Assembly (NCBI GenBank): GCA_023422775.1
Contig: JAFAGM010000013.1
Span: forward strand, 22,499-86,498
DNA length: 64,000 bases
Reading direction: 5' to 3'
Source of the DNA: Pseudomonadota bacterium
GTDB lineage: Bacteria; Pseudomonadota; Alphaproteobacteria; Rhizobiales; Xanthobacteraceae
This document shows, one piece after another, positions 44,501-52,902 of this stretch (its first letter is position 1; each line of letters begins with the position of its first letter). The translations under genes and the position numbers were made by a program. The notes beneath the pieces are model-generated. The model searched no databases and had not been told where the DNA came from. It worked only from the letters and a program-made list of their open reading frames with translations.

Positions 44501-45937
44501 TCAAAACATCTCGAAATATTCGCGGTGCTCCCAGTCCGACACTTCGGCCTGGAAGCGTTCGATCTCCGCGTTCTTGATGTGCACGTAATAATTCACGAAT
44601 TCCGCGCCCAGCGCCTGCCGGAAGAACGGATCGTCGTTCAGCGCGAAAACCGCCTCGCGCAGGCTCTTCGGCAGCAGCGCGGCCTTGGTCTCGTACGGCG
44701 TATCCGCCGAAGGCCCCGGATCGAGCTTGCGGTCGACGCCATCGAGCCCCGAGAGAATCTGCGAAGCCATGTAGAGATACGGGTTTGCCGCCGGTTCGCC
44801 GATCCGGTTTTCCAGCCGCGTCGCGGCGTCGCCCGCGCCACCCAGCACGCGGATCATGACGCCGCGGTTGTCGCGGCCCCAGATCGCGCGGTCCGGCGCC
44901 AGCGAGTAGGAGCGGTAGCGCTTGTAGCCGTTGATGGTCGGCGTCGTGAACACGGTCGATGCGCGCGCGTGCTCCAGCAGGCCGGCGAGATAGGCGCGGC
45001 CGAACGGGCTCAGCGCCTCGCCCTTGTCGCCGGCCATGAACGCGTTCGTGCCATCCGTGCGCGACACCAGCGATTGATGCAGGTGCCAGCCGGACGCAAA
45101 TACATTTGGCAGTTTCGGCCGGCACATGAAGGTGGCGTGAAAGCCGTGGCGGCGCGCGATCTGCTTCACGGCTGACCGAAACAGCACCATGTTGTCGGCG
45201 GGCGTAAGTCCCCTGGCCGGCGCAAAGGTGAATTCGCATTGGCTCGGGCCGAACTCGACCTCGACAGAGCGTAAGGGAAGGCCGAGCGCGAGCACGTCGC
45301 GGCGGATGATTTCCAGCGCCGGCTCCATCTGGTCGAAGCGCTGCTCGGTTAGATACTGGTAGCCGTGCGAGAGCAGGCTGACGGATGGCGGCCGTCCCGG
45401 CTGGCCGGCGTCTTCCGGCGCCATGTGCGCGTCGTCGAGCTTGAACAGGTGGAATTCGACCTCCAGCCCGGCGACGAAGTCGTAGCCGCGCTGTCCGAGT
45501 TGATCGATCACCTTGCAATAGAGATGCCGGGTCGCGAACGGCACCGGGCGGCCGTCGTTGAAGTAGAGATCGCACAACAGCCAGCCGGTCGTCGGCGCCC
45601 ATGGCAGCACGCGAAACGTCGAGGGATCCGCGACCATCAGCACGTCGGCCGCGCCTTCCATCTCCTTCATGCCGAAGCCGCCGCCCGACGTGAACACCGG
45701 AAACACCGTCTTGTGCGAGGTGTCCTTGGCCAGCATCGTTGTCGTGATAGAGCAGCCGCTTTCGAGCGAGGCAATCGCTTCGCTGGCGATCAGCGTCTTG
45801 CCGCGCAGGATGCCATGCTGGTCGGGGAACGAGAGCCGGATGACTTCGAGATTTTTCTCTTCGACGATTCGGCGCAGGCTGGCGGCTGCTTCCTGCTGCT
45901 CTTTCGACCAGAGACCGTGACGTTCGACGAAACTCAA
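44501..45937 (-). CDS. Glutamine synthetase-like gamma-glutamyl ligase
   Basis: The roughly 478-residue protein has the glutamine synthetase catalytic fold: the metal and nucleotide segments GLEVEFHLFKLDD, EVEFGPSQCEFTFAPA, ASGWHLHQSLV, GRDNRGVMIRV and ENRIGEPAANPYLYMASQI line up with the active-site strands. Divergence from true GlnA suggests it joins glutamate to an amine other than ammonia. Relatives act on polyamines, and in aniline degradation a similar protein (TdnQ/AtdA1) makes gamma-glutamylanilide before a Rieske dioxygenase. The TTG at 45937 (GGGAG upstream) is preferred to a TTG at 45982. The Rieske oxygenase gene lies just upstream on the same strand. Confidence 0.85.
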   Translation of the reverse strand: MSFVERHGLWSKEQQEAAASLRRIVEEKNLEVIRLSFPDQHGILRGKTLIASEAIASLESGCSITTTMLAKDTSHKTVFPVFTSGGGFGMKEMEGAADVLMVADPSTFRVLPWAPTTGWLLCDLYFNDGRPVPFATRHLYCKVIDQLGQRGYDFVAGLEVEFHLFKLDDAHMAPEDAGQPGRPPSVSLLSHGYQYLTEQRFDQMEPALEIIRRDVLALGLPLRSVEVEFGPSQCEFTFAPARGLTPADNMVLFRSAVKQIARRHGFHATFMCRPKLPNVFASGWHLHQSLVSRTDGTNAFMAGDKGEALSPFGRAYLAGLLEHARASTVFTTPTINGYKRYRSYSLAPDRAIWGRDNRGVMIRVLGGAGDAATRLENRIGEPAANPYLYMASQILSGLDGVDRKLDPGPSADTPYETKAALLPKSLREAVFALNDDPFFRQALGAEFVNYYVHIKNAEIERFQAEVSDWEHREYFEMF

Positions 45938-45989
45938 CGCGCTGCTCCCGCGAGTCTCACTTGCTGCATTGGAACTGCGCAATATCGGC

Positions 45990-46073
45990 CGTCATTGCGA
46001 GGAGCGCAGCGACGAAGCAATCCATCTCTCCACCTGCCGAGCGATGGATTGCTTCGCTGCGCTCGCAATGACG
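45990..46073. repeat. Repeat family R3, copy 3
   Basis: The ends CGTCATTGCGAG and CTCGCAATGACG pair perfectly, with the inner arms GAAGCAATCCATC / GATGGATTGCTTC. It lies between the Rieske and glutamine-synthetase-like genes, which are on the same strand. Confidence 0.85.
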
Positions 46074-46085
46074 GGGAGGGAACCA

Positions 46086-47444
46086 TCACTCCGCCGCCGA
46101 CAGATGCCGGATCTTGCCGGCGATCTCGTTCGGCACCGGCGCCGCCCATGGCGCGCCGCGGCGGCGTTTTACGTCGACTTCCATCCAGTAGATTTCCCAG
46201 CCTTGCGTCGGTCCGATGCCGTCCATCGTCGCCGGTCCCTGAATGCTCCGTGCATGGGCCGCGTCCAGAAACAGCATCGGCTTCTCGCCGCCGGAAACCT
46301 TCTCGATCTCCTGCCGCAGCAGGCGGCGATATTGCACGATCGCCTTGTCCGAGGTGCCGAGATGCTCGTTGGTGCGATCCTGGATCGCGCCCATCGATTC
46401 CACCGCCCACTGGTCATGGACGTTGATGTCGGTGCCCATGCCGGTATAGGTCTCGGTCGCCTGTTCGTGCGGATCGAAGCCGTAATCGTTGCTCCTGTTC
46501 TTGCGCGATTTGTAGTCCGGCAGTTCGTAGAGTTCGAGCCGCTGGTCGCGCATCTTCTTCTTGTCGACGGGCGTCGTGTAGCTGGTGAAGATTGCGTACC
46601 AGTAGCAGTTCTCGTCGTCGACCGGCACGTGCCACTGCGTGATCGTCATCTCCGTGCTCATCGGGATGACGAAGCCGTGCGGGAAAAGCTGGTTGGTGAC
46701 GCGCACATGCGTCCGCTCCGCATCCAGTTCGCGCAGCGCGATCAGGCGCAGGCCGTATTCGGTGTGCTCGACATTGATGATCGGGCTGTCGTATTCGCGC
46801 AGGATCTTCGTCATCGGCATGTCGCTGCCGGCGGACGCGCCGCGGAACTGCTTGCCGTAGGCGGTGGAAGTATCCTCGTCCTCGAAGAAGCGATGCAGGA
46901 AGGATGCATGCGCCGGATCGATGCCGACTTCCAGCGCCTGCAGCCAGTTGCAGTTCATGTGGCCCTTGAAGGCAAAGGTGTGGCTGTCGGGCGCGACGAA
47001 GCAGTCGATCTCCGGAAACGCCGGCGGCTCGCCTTCGCCGAGGTAAGCCCAGAGGATGCCGCTCTTCTCGACCACGGGATAGGCGCGTTGCCGGATGCCC
47101 TGGCACAGCCTGGAGTCCTTGGGCTCGGCAGGGGTCTCGAGGCATTGCCCGGATACATCGAACAGCCAGCCATGGAAGGCGCAGCGCAGCCCGCCATTCT
47201 CCAGCCGGCCGAAGGCGAGGTCGGCGCCGCGATGCGCGCAATGGCGGTCGATCAGGCCGTAGCGGCCTTCTTCATCGCGGAACAGCACCAGGTTCTCGCC
47301 GAGCAGCCTGACGGGCCGTACCGGCCGCGGTCCCTGCAACTCATCCACCAGCGCCGCCGGCTGCCAGTACATCCGCATCAGCTTGCCGCAGGGGTCCTTG
47401 CGGGCGGTGCGGGTGATCAGGTCGTTCGCTTCCTGGCTCATCAT
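46086..47444 (-). CDS. Rieske oxygenase alpha subunit, phthalate-dioxygenase-like
   Basis: The 452-residue protein has a Rieske [2Fe-2S] motif, CAHRGADLAFGRLENGGLRCAFHG (Cys-X-His ... Cys-X2-His), near residues 67-90. A mononuclear iron site follows in ALEVGIDPAHASFLH (Asp-X2-His-X4-His) near residue 170. This is the phthalate dioxygenase-like class, which uses a separate reductase and no beta subunit; no reductase is nearby. It hydroxylates an aromatic or related substrate. The ATG at 47444 follows a GGAG site. It diverges from an IclR regulator gene. Confidence 0.9.
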   Translation of the reverse strand: MMSQEANDLITRTARKDPCGKLMRMYWQPAALVDELQGPRPVRPVRLLGENLVLFRDEEGRYGLIDRHCAHRGADLAFGRLENGGLRCAFHGWLFDVSGQCLETPAEPKDSRLCQGIRQRAYPVVEKSGILWAYLGEGEPPAFPEIDCFVAPDSHTFAFKGHMNCNWLQALEVGIDPAHASFLHRFFEDEDTSTAYGKQFRGASAGSDMPMTKILREYDSPIINVEHTEYGLRLIALRELDAERTHVRVTNQLFPHGFVIPMSTEMTITQWHVPVDDENCYWYAIFTSYTTPVDKKKMRDQRLELYELPDYKSRKNRSNDYGFDPHEQATETYTGMGTDINVHDQWAVESMGAIQDRTNEHLGTSDKAIVQYRRLLRQEIEKVSGGEKPMLFLDAAHARSIQGPATMDGIGPTQGWEIYWMEVDVKRRRGAPWAAPVPNEIAGKIRHLSAAE

Positions 47445-47469
47445 GGCGAGGGTCTCCAAGGTGGCTTTG

Positions 47470-47499
47470 AAGGTTCGATTTGTTCGCCTATTGAACTTT
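47470..47499. promoter_or_regulatory. Candidate IclR operator
   Basis: AAGGTTCGAT and ATTGAACTTT form an imperfect inverted repeat (8 of 10 pairs) around TTGTTCGCCT in the short gap between the divergent Rieske and IclR genes. A control site for either gene is inferred. Confidence 0.45.
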
Positions 47500-47552
47500 T
47501 GTGCGATTCTAACGTAGGCTGCGCGTGAGGCAAGCGGATTATGGAGGCAGCG

Positions 47553-48344
47553 ATGCCCAAGCTTAAGCGCGCGGAAGACGCAGACAACCGCGGCGCGACC
47601 GATTTCATCGAAAGCCTCGACCGCGGCCTGCGCGTGCTGGAATTGCTTGGCGGCGGACGGCAGCCGATGACGCTGAGCGACCTCGCCAAAGCGGCCGATC
47701 TTCCGCGCGCCACGGCGCGGCGGATCCTCTTCACCTTCGAGCGCGCCGGCTTCGTCGCAAGCGATGGCAAGCTGTTCAATCTGACACCGCGCGTGCTGGT
47801 GCTGGCCTCGGGCTATCTCGCCTCCAACCATGTCGTTTCGGTGCTGCAGCCCGCGCTCGACAGATTGTCGAGCGAGGCGCAGGAGATCAGTTCGATGGCG
47901 ATCCTCGATAGCAACGACGTCGTCTTCATCGCGCGTGCCAGCCCGACGCGGATCTTCTCTGCGGGCATCGACGTCGGCTACCGGTTGCCATCGTTCTGCA
48001 CCTCGGTTGGCCGTGTGCTGCTGTCGCGCTTGCCGGACGACGAACTCGCAGCTGCGCTCAAGGCCATGGACCTCGCACCGCTGACGCCGTTCACCGTGAC
48101 CGACAGGAAGGCGCTGCTGAAGACGATCATCGCCGATCGCGCCCAGGGTTTTTCGCTGGTAGACCGCGAAGCCGAGCCCGGCTTCCGCTCGATCTCGGTG
48201 CCGGTCCGCCGTTACGACGACGCGATCGTCGCTGCCATCAACATGGGCGCCCACGTCGATCGCGTTTCCGCGGCCGAGATGGTCGAGCGCTTCCTGCCGC
48301 TGCTGCGCAGGACGGCGGCGTCAGTCAAATCAATGCTGGTGTGA
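47553..48344 (+). CDS. IclR-family transcriptional regulator
   Basis: The 263-residue protein has an N-terminal winged helix (MTLSDLAKAADLPRATARRILFTFERAGFVA) and a C-terminal IclR effector domain (about residues 80-255). IclR proteins of the PcaR/PobR group often control aromatic catabolism genes. The ATG at 47553 is chosen because GGAGG lies five bases upstream; an ATG at 47541 overlaps that site. Divergent orientation to the Rieske oxygenase gene suggests it controls that gene. Confidence 0.9.
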   Translation: MPKLKRAEDADNRGATDFIESLDRGLRVLELLGGGRQPMTLSDLAKAADLPRATARRILFTFERAGFVASDGKLFNLTPRVLVLASGYLASNHVVSVLQPALDRLSSEAQEISSMAILDSNDVVFIARASPTRIFSAGIDVGYRLPSFCTSVGRVLLSRLPDDELAAALKAMDLAPLTPFTVTDRKALLKTIIADRAQGFSLVDREAEPGFRSISVPVRRYDDAIVAAINMGAHVDRVSAAEMVERFLPLLRRTAASVKSMLV

Positions 48345-48348
48345 CCCA

Positions 48349-48428
48349 TGCGAGGAGCGCAAGCTACGAAGCAATCCATGCTTCAGCAAGCGGAGGCACG
48401 GATTGCTTCGCTGCGCTCGCTATGACGG
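48349..48428. repeat. Repeat family R3, degenerate copy 4
   Basis: Contains GAAGCAATCCATG and CACGGATTGCTTCGCTGCGCTCGCTATGACGGG, related to copies at 26280, 30933 and 45990, but the outer arms have decayed. It lies between convergent genes. Confidence 0.7.
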
Positions 48429-48445
48429 GTTCAGCAAGGACGGAT

Positions 48446-48667
48446 CTAGCGCTTGAGCGCCGCAACGATGGCCTCGAACTGTTCGACGATCTGCGGCGTC
48501 ACCTGATAGCGGAGCACGCCCGCGACAGACAGGCTGACGAGGATCGCGACGATCGTGTACTGCGCCGTGAGCACGGCCAGGAATATCGCGCGCAGGCGCC
48601 GCCGTCGGACTTTCGGCGGCGGGGCTACGGCAAGGATGGCAGCGTCTTCGCCTTCGATCGTGCTCAT
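48446..48667 (-). CDS. Small single-pass membrane protein
   Basis: The 73-residue protein has an acidic/Ala-rich start, a basic cluster (PKVRRRRLR) and one membrane helix (AIFLAVLTAQYTIVAILVSLSVAGVL), followed by VTPQIVEQFEAIVAAL. No family was recognised. It begins five bases after the stop of the PilZ gene, so they are probably co-transcribed. Confidence 0.6.
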   Translation of the reverse strand: MSTIEGEDAAILAVAPPPKVRRRRLRAIFLAVLTAQYTIVAILVSLSVAGVLRYQVTPQIVEQFEAIVAALKR

Positions 48668-48672
48668 GCAGT

Positions 48673-49032
48673 CTAATGCCCGGATAGAAGGTAATCGAGG
48701 CGCGACCGGAGTTTCCGGTTGGCTCGTTCTGTCTCGCGCAGCTTGCGCGCCCAATCCAGCGGAACGACACCACTCGTCTCATGCGCGTTGGTGAACACCA
48801 GCCCTGCTGCGTCACGGTCACGCCAGACCATGCGCGCCACGCAGGAAATGCTCTTGCGCCCGATCTCGAAGTCCACCGTGTCGGGGACAAGGGCCGCGCC
48901 CTCGAATTCGACCTTGGCCCCGAACATGCTGAAGTTGCGGACAACGCAGGCAATGTTCGAGGTGCGGTCGTTGAACGTGACCATTCCGCCGTAGTAGACG
49001 CGGTCTCTCGGCTGTCGGCGCCGCTCCAGCAT
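48673..49032 (-). CDS. PilZ domain protein
   Basis: The 119-residue protein is essentially one PilZ domain with the c-di-GMP-binding signature: RxxxR in ERRRQPRDRVYY at the N-terminus and NFSMFG (N-X-S-X2-G) near residue 35. It ends in a helical segment (LDWARKLRETERANRKLRSRLDYLL). It is predicted to bind c-di-GMP and to act through a partner. It is followed closely by a single-pass membrane protein, a possible partner. Confidence 0.85.
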   Translation of the reverse strand: MLERRRQPRDRVYYGGMVTFNDRTSNIACVVRNFSMFGAKVEFEGAALVPDTVDFEIGRKSISCVARMVWRDRDAAGLVFTNAHETSGVVPLDWARKLRETERANRKLRSRLDYLLSGH

Positions 49033-49180
49033 GATCCGTCTCCCGTTCCGTTAACGGTTTGCTAACGCTTTCGGATTGGTAGCACCATCTAAGGGTGTAT
49101 TGGAGTCAATGCTCGCACCAAAGTGTTGCGGTAGTTAACGGTAGCGCCCGTCTGCAGCCGCAACCATTGGGCGCGTGGCT

Positions 49181-50086
49181 TCAGGAGGCCACGCTGCGCA
49201 GGCCGAAGGCGTGCCTGTCGTGCAGCACCGGCGCCACCGCATCGATCAGGCGTGCGGCGGCGGCATCGACGGAAAGGCCGGCGGTATCGACCACGGCCGA
49301 GGCGCGGGCATACAGCGGTTCGCGGCTGACCAGGATGTTGCGCAACTCGGCCATTGCCGAGCGGTCGTCCGCCATCGGGCGCAGGTCGCCCTGGCGTCGC
49401 ACCCGCGCCATGTGCTCTTCCGGTTCGGCCTTGAGCCAGATGGTGTAGAACGACGACAGGATCAGGTCGAAGGTCAGCGGCTCGGAGACGATGCCGCCGC
49501 CGGTCGCCAGCACCATCAGCTCCTTCCGCGCCAGCAGTTGCGTCAGCGAGGCCTGCTCCATGCGGCGAAAGCCTTCCTGGCCGTAGAGCGCGATGATCTC
49601 GGCGACGGACAGTCCGTTCTGCGCCTCGATCTCCTTGTTGAGTTCGACAAAACTCCAGCCGATCTTCTTCGCCAGCATCCTGCCGAGCGTGGATTTGCCG
49701 GCGCCGCGCAGCCCGATCAGCGCGATGCCGGAGAAGGAAATCCGCCGCTGCGCCGGATGGCCGCTGCCGCCGAGCATGTCCTTGGCCTGCGCGATCTGCG
49801 CCGGCGACGCTTTCCGCAAGAGATCGCGGATCACGGCCCAGTCGGGTGCCGGCTCGGAGGAGGGGATGAGGTCTTCGAGATGCGCGCCCATCGCGTTGGA
49901 GACCCGGCGCAGCAGCACGATCGATACGTTGCCCTTGCCGCTTTCGAGCTGCGCGATGTAGCGCTCGGAGATGCCGGAAACCTTGGCGAGTACCTTTCGC
50001 GACATCCCGCGGAGGGCGCGCATGGTGCGGACGCGCTGGCCGAGCTGTTCGAGAAAGCCGGTTTCGGGGTCGCTGGCCTCGGACAT
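49181..50086 (-). CDS. boxR: BoxR/BzdR-type regulator of benzoyl-CoA catabolism
   Basis: The roughly 301-residue protein fuses an N-terminal helix-turn-helix (QRVRTMRALRGMSRKVLAKVSGISERYIAQLESGKGNVSIVLLRRVSNAMG) to a shikimate-kinase-like domain with Walker A GLRGAGKSTLG and the LATGGGIV strand. This is the BzdR/BoxR layout, in which benzoyl-CoA binds the kinase-like domain to relieve repression. It diverges from the benzoate-CoA ligase gene. The start could be at 50086 or at upstream codons to 50170; neither has a strong ribosome site. Confidence 0.92.
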   Translation of the reverse strand: MSEASDPETGFLEQLGQRVRTMRALRGMSRKVLAKVSGISERYIAQLESGKGNVSIVLLRRVSNAMGAHLEDLIPSSEPAPDWAVIRDLLRKASPAQIAQAKDMLGGSGHPAQRRISFSGIALIGLRGAGKSTLGRMLAKKIGWSFVELNKEIEAQNGLSVAEIIALYGQEGFRRMEQASLTQLLARKELMVLATGGGIVSEPLTFDLILSSFYTIWLKAEPEEHMARVRRQGDLRPMADDRSAMAELRNILVSREPLYARASAVVDTAGLSVDAAAARLIDAVAPVLHDRHAFGLRSVAS

Positions 50087-50226
50087 TGCCTCGTTCGGCT
50101 TTGGCTCTGGGTGAAGCTGCTGGGAGTGAATGAACTTCGGAAACATAATGCCGATGAGGATTGACAGCAAGCGTAGCCAGTGTCTTTCTATGAATTATAA
50201 TTCTTATAATCTGGGGAGAACGCGTC

Positions 50227-51774
<1,548 letters not shown>

Positions 51775-51780
51775 CTCTCA

Positions 51781-51899
51781 CGTCGTCCCGGCGAACGCCG
51801 GGACCCATACGCCGCGGCCCCTGTTGTTCAGGAAGGTGTCGGCCATTCTGCCCATGCGAGAGGCCGCGGCGTATGGTCCCGGCTCAAGGCCGGGACGAC
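51781..51899. repeat. Inverted repeat family R4, copy 2
   Basis: Contains CGTCGTCCCGGCGAACGCCG and its partner GGCCGGGACGAC, plus CCATACGCCGCGGCC / GGCCGCGGCGTATGG. It is related to 44310-44485 and lies between the ligase and the hydrolase genes. Confidence 0.85.
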
Positions 51900-51940
51900 C
51901 AGCTTGAGGATGCGACGATCACCCTCGGAAAGTTGACAAG

Positions 51941-52750
51941 ATGACAACCCTTTCCCCCTCTGGCTTCCTCACGATCGGCGCGTCCGATCTCGAATACCGC
52001 ATGATCGGCCCATCGCCCGAGCAGGCGCCGACCATCGTGATGCTGCATGAAGGCCTCGGCAGCGTCGGCCTGTGGGGCGACTTCCCCGAGAAACTTCAGG
52101 CCGCGACCGGCGCCGGTGTGTTCGCCTATTCGCGCGCCGGCTACGGCGCCTCGACGCCAGCAAAACTGCCGCGCCCGCTCGACTACATGCACATCGAAGC
52201 GCTCGACGTGCTGCCGAAACTGCTCGACGCCATCGGGTTTCGTAGAGGCCTGCTGCTCGGCCATTCCGATGGCGCCTCGATCGCGGCGATCTATGCAGGC
52301 TCGCGCCAGGACCACCGCGTCGAGGGCATCGCGCTGATCGCGCCGCATTTCATAGTCGAGGATATCTCGGTCGCTTCCATCGCCGAGATCAAAGCGGCCT
52401 ACGAGACCACGAACCTGAAAGAAAAGCTGTCGCGCTGGCACAAGGATGCCGACAGCGCCTTCTACGGCTGGAACGACGCGTGGCTCGACCCGAAATTCCG
52501 CGACTGGGATATTTCCGAGTACCTCGCCTATATCCGCGTCCCGGTCGCGATCGTGCAGGGCGCTGCAGATCAGTACGGCACCCTGCGCCAGGTCGAGATC
52601 GCGCAGGAGGAGTGCTACTGCCCGGTCGATGTGGTGCTGATTGCCGGTGCCGGCCATTCCCCGCATCGCGAGGCGGCGGAAGCGACGCTGGCGGCGATCA
52701 CTGATTTTGCGGCGGCCGTGCTGCGTCCCGACGGGGCGCTGGCGGCTTGA
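51941..52750 (+). CDS. Alpha/beta hydrolase in the box cluster
   Basis: The 269-residue protein has the alpha/beta-hydrolase fold: IVMLHEGLGSVGLW (oxyanion region), nucleophile Ser109 in LLGHSDGASIA, an Asp in VQGAADQYGT and His in IAGAGHSPHREAAE. It may act as an esterase, ring-opened thioesterase or lactonase. Its place between benzoate-CoA ligase and boxC suggests a role in the pathway, for instance removing stalled CoA esters, but this is inference. A strong hairpin follows its stop. Confidence 0.85.
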   Translation: MTTLSPSGFLTIGASDLEYRMIGPSPEQAPTIVMLHEGLGSVGLWGDFPEKLQAATGAGVFAYSRAGYGASTPAKLPRPLDYMHIEALDVLPKLLDAIGFRRGLLLGHSDGASIAAIYAGSRQDHRVEGIALIAPHFIVEDISVASIAEIKAAYETTNLKEKLSRWHKDADSAFYGWNDAWLDPKFRDWDISEYLAYIRVPVAIVQGAADQYGTLRQVEIAQEECYCPVDVVLIAGAGHSPHREAAEATLAAITDFAAAVLRPDGALAA

Positions 52751-52760
52751 GCTGGCCTAA

Positions 52761-52790
52761 GCGGCCGCTAGGCCATTGGCCGAGCGGCCG
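52761..52790 (+). terminator. Rho-independent-type terminator after the hydrolase gene
   Basis: GCGGCCGCT-A-GGCC-ATT-GGCC-G-AGCGGCCG forms a 12-bp stem with one mismatch and a three-base loop, followed by TTT. It would separate the hydrolase transcript from the boxC promoter region. Confidence 0.7.
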
Positions 52791-52813
52791 TTTCCCGCGA
52801 ACATGAAACAAAA

Positions 52814-52867
52814 TGCATGTTTTTTAGTTCTAGCCTAGACGGGATCTAAAACATGCATTATTGTGCA
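52814..52867. promoter_or_regulatory. TGCA repeats, candidate BoxR operator before boxC
   Basis: TGCA occurs at 52814-52817 (in AAATGCATGTTTT), 52854-52857 (AACATGCATTA) and 52864-52867 (TTGTGCATA). The last two are separated by exactly six bases. TGCA repeats are the known recognition feature of BzdR, the homologue of the boxR product. Binding here is inferred. Confidence 0.55.
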
Positions 52868-52902
52868 TATGGCTAAACCAATAAAACGCTCAAGGGTGGC
52901 TC

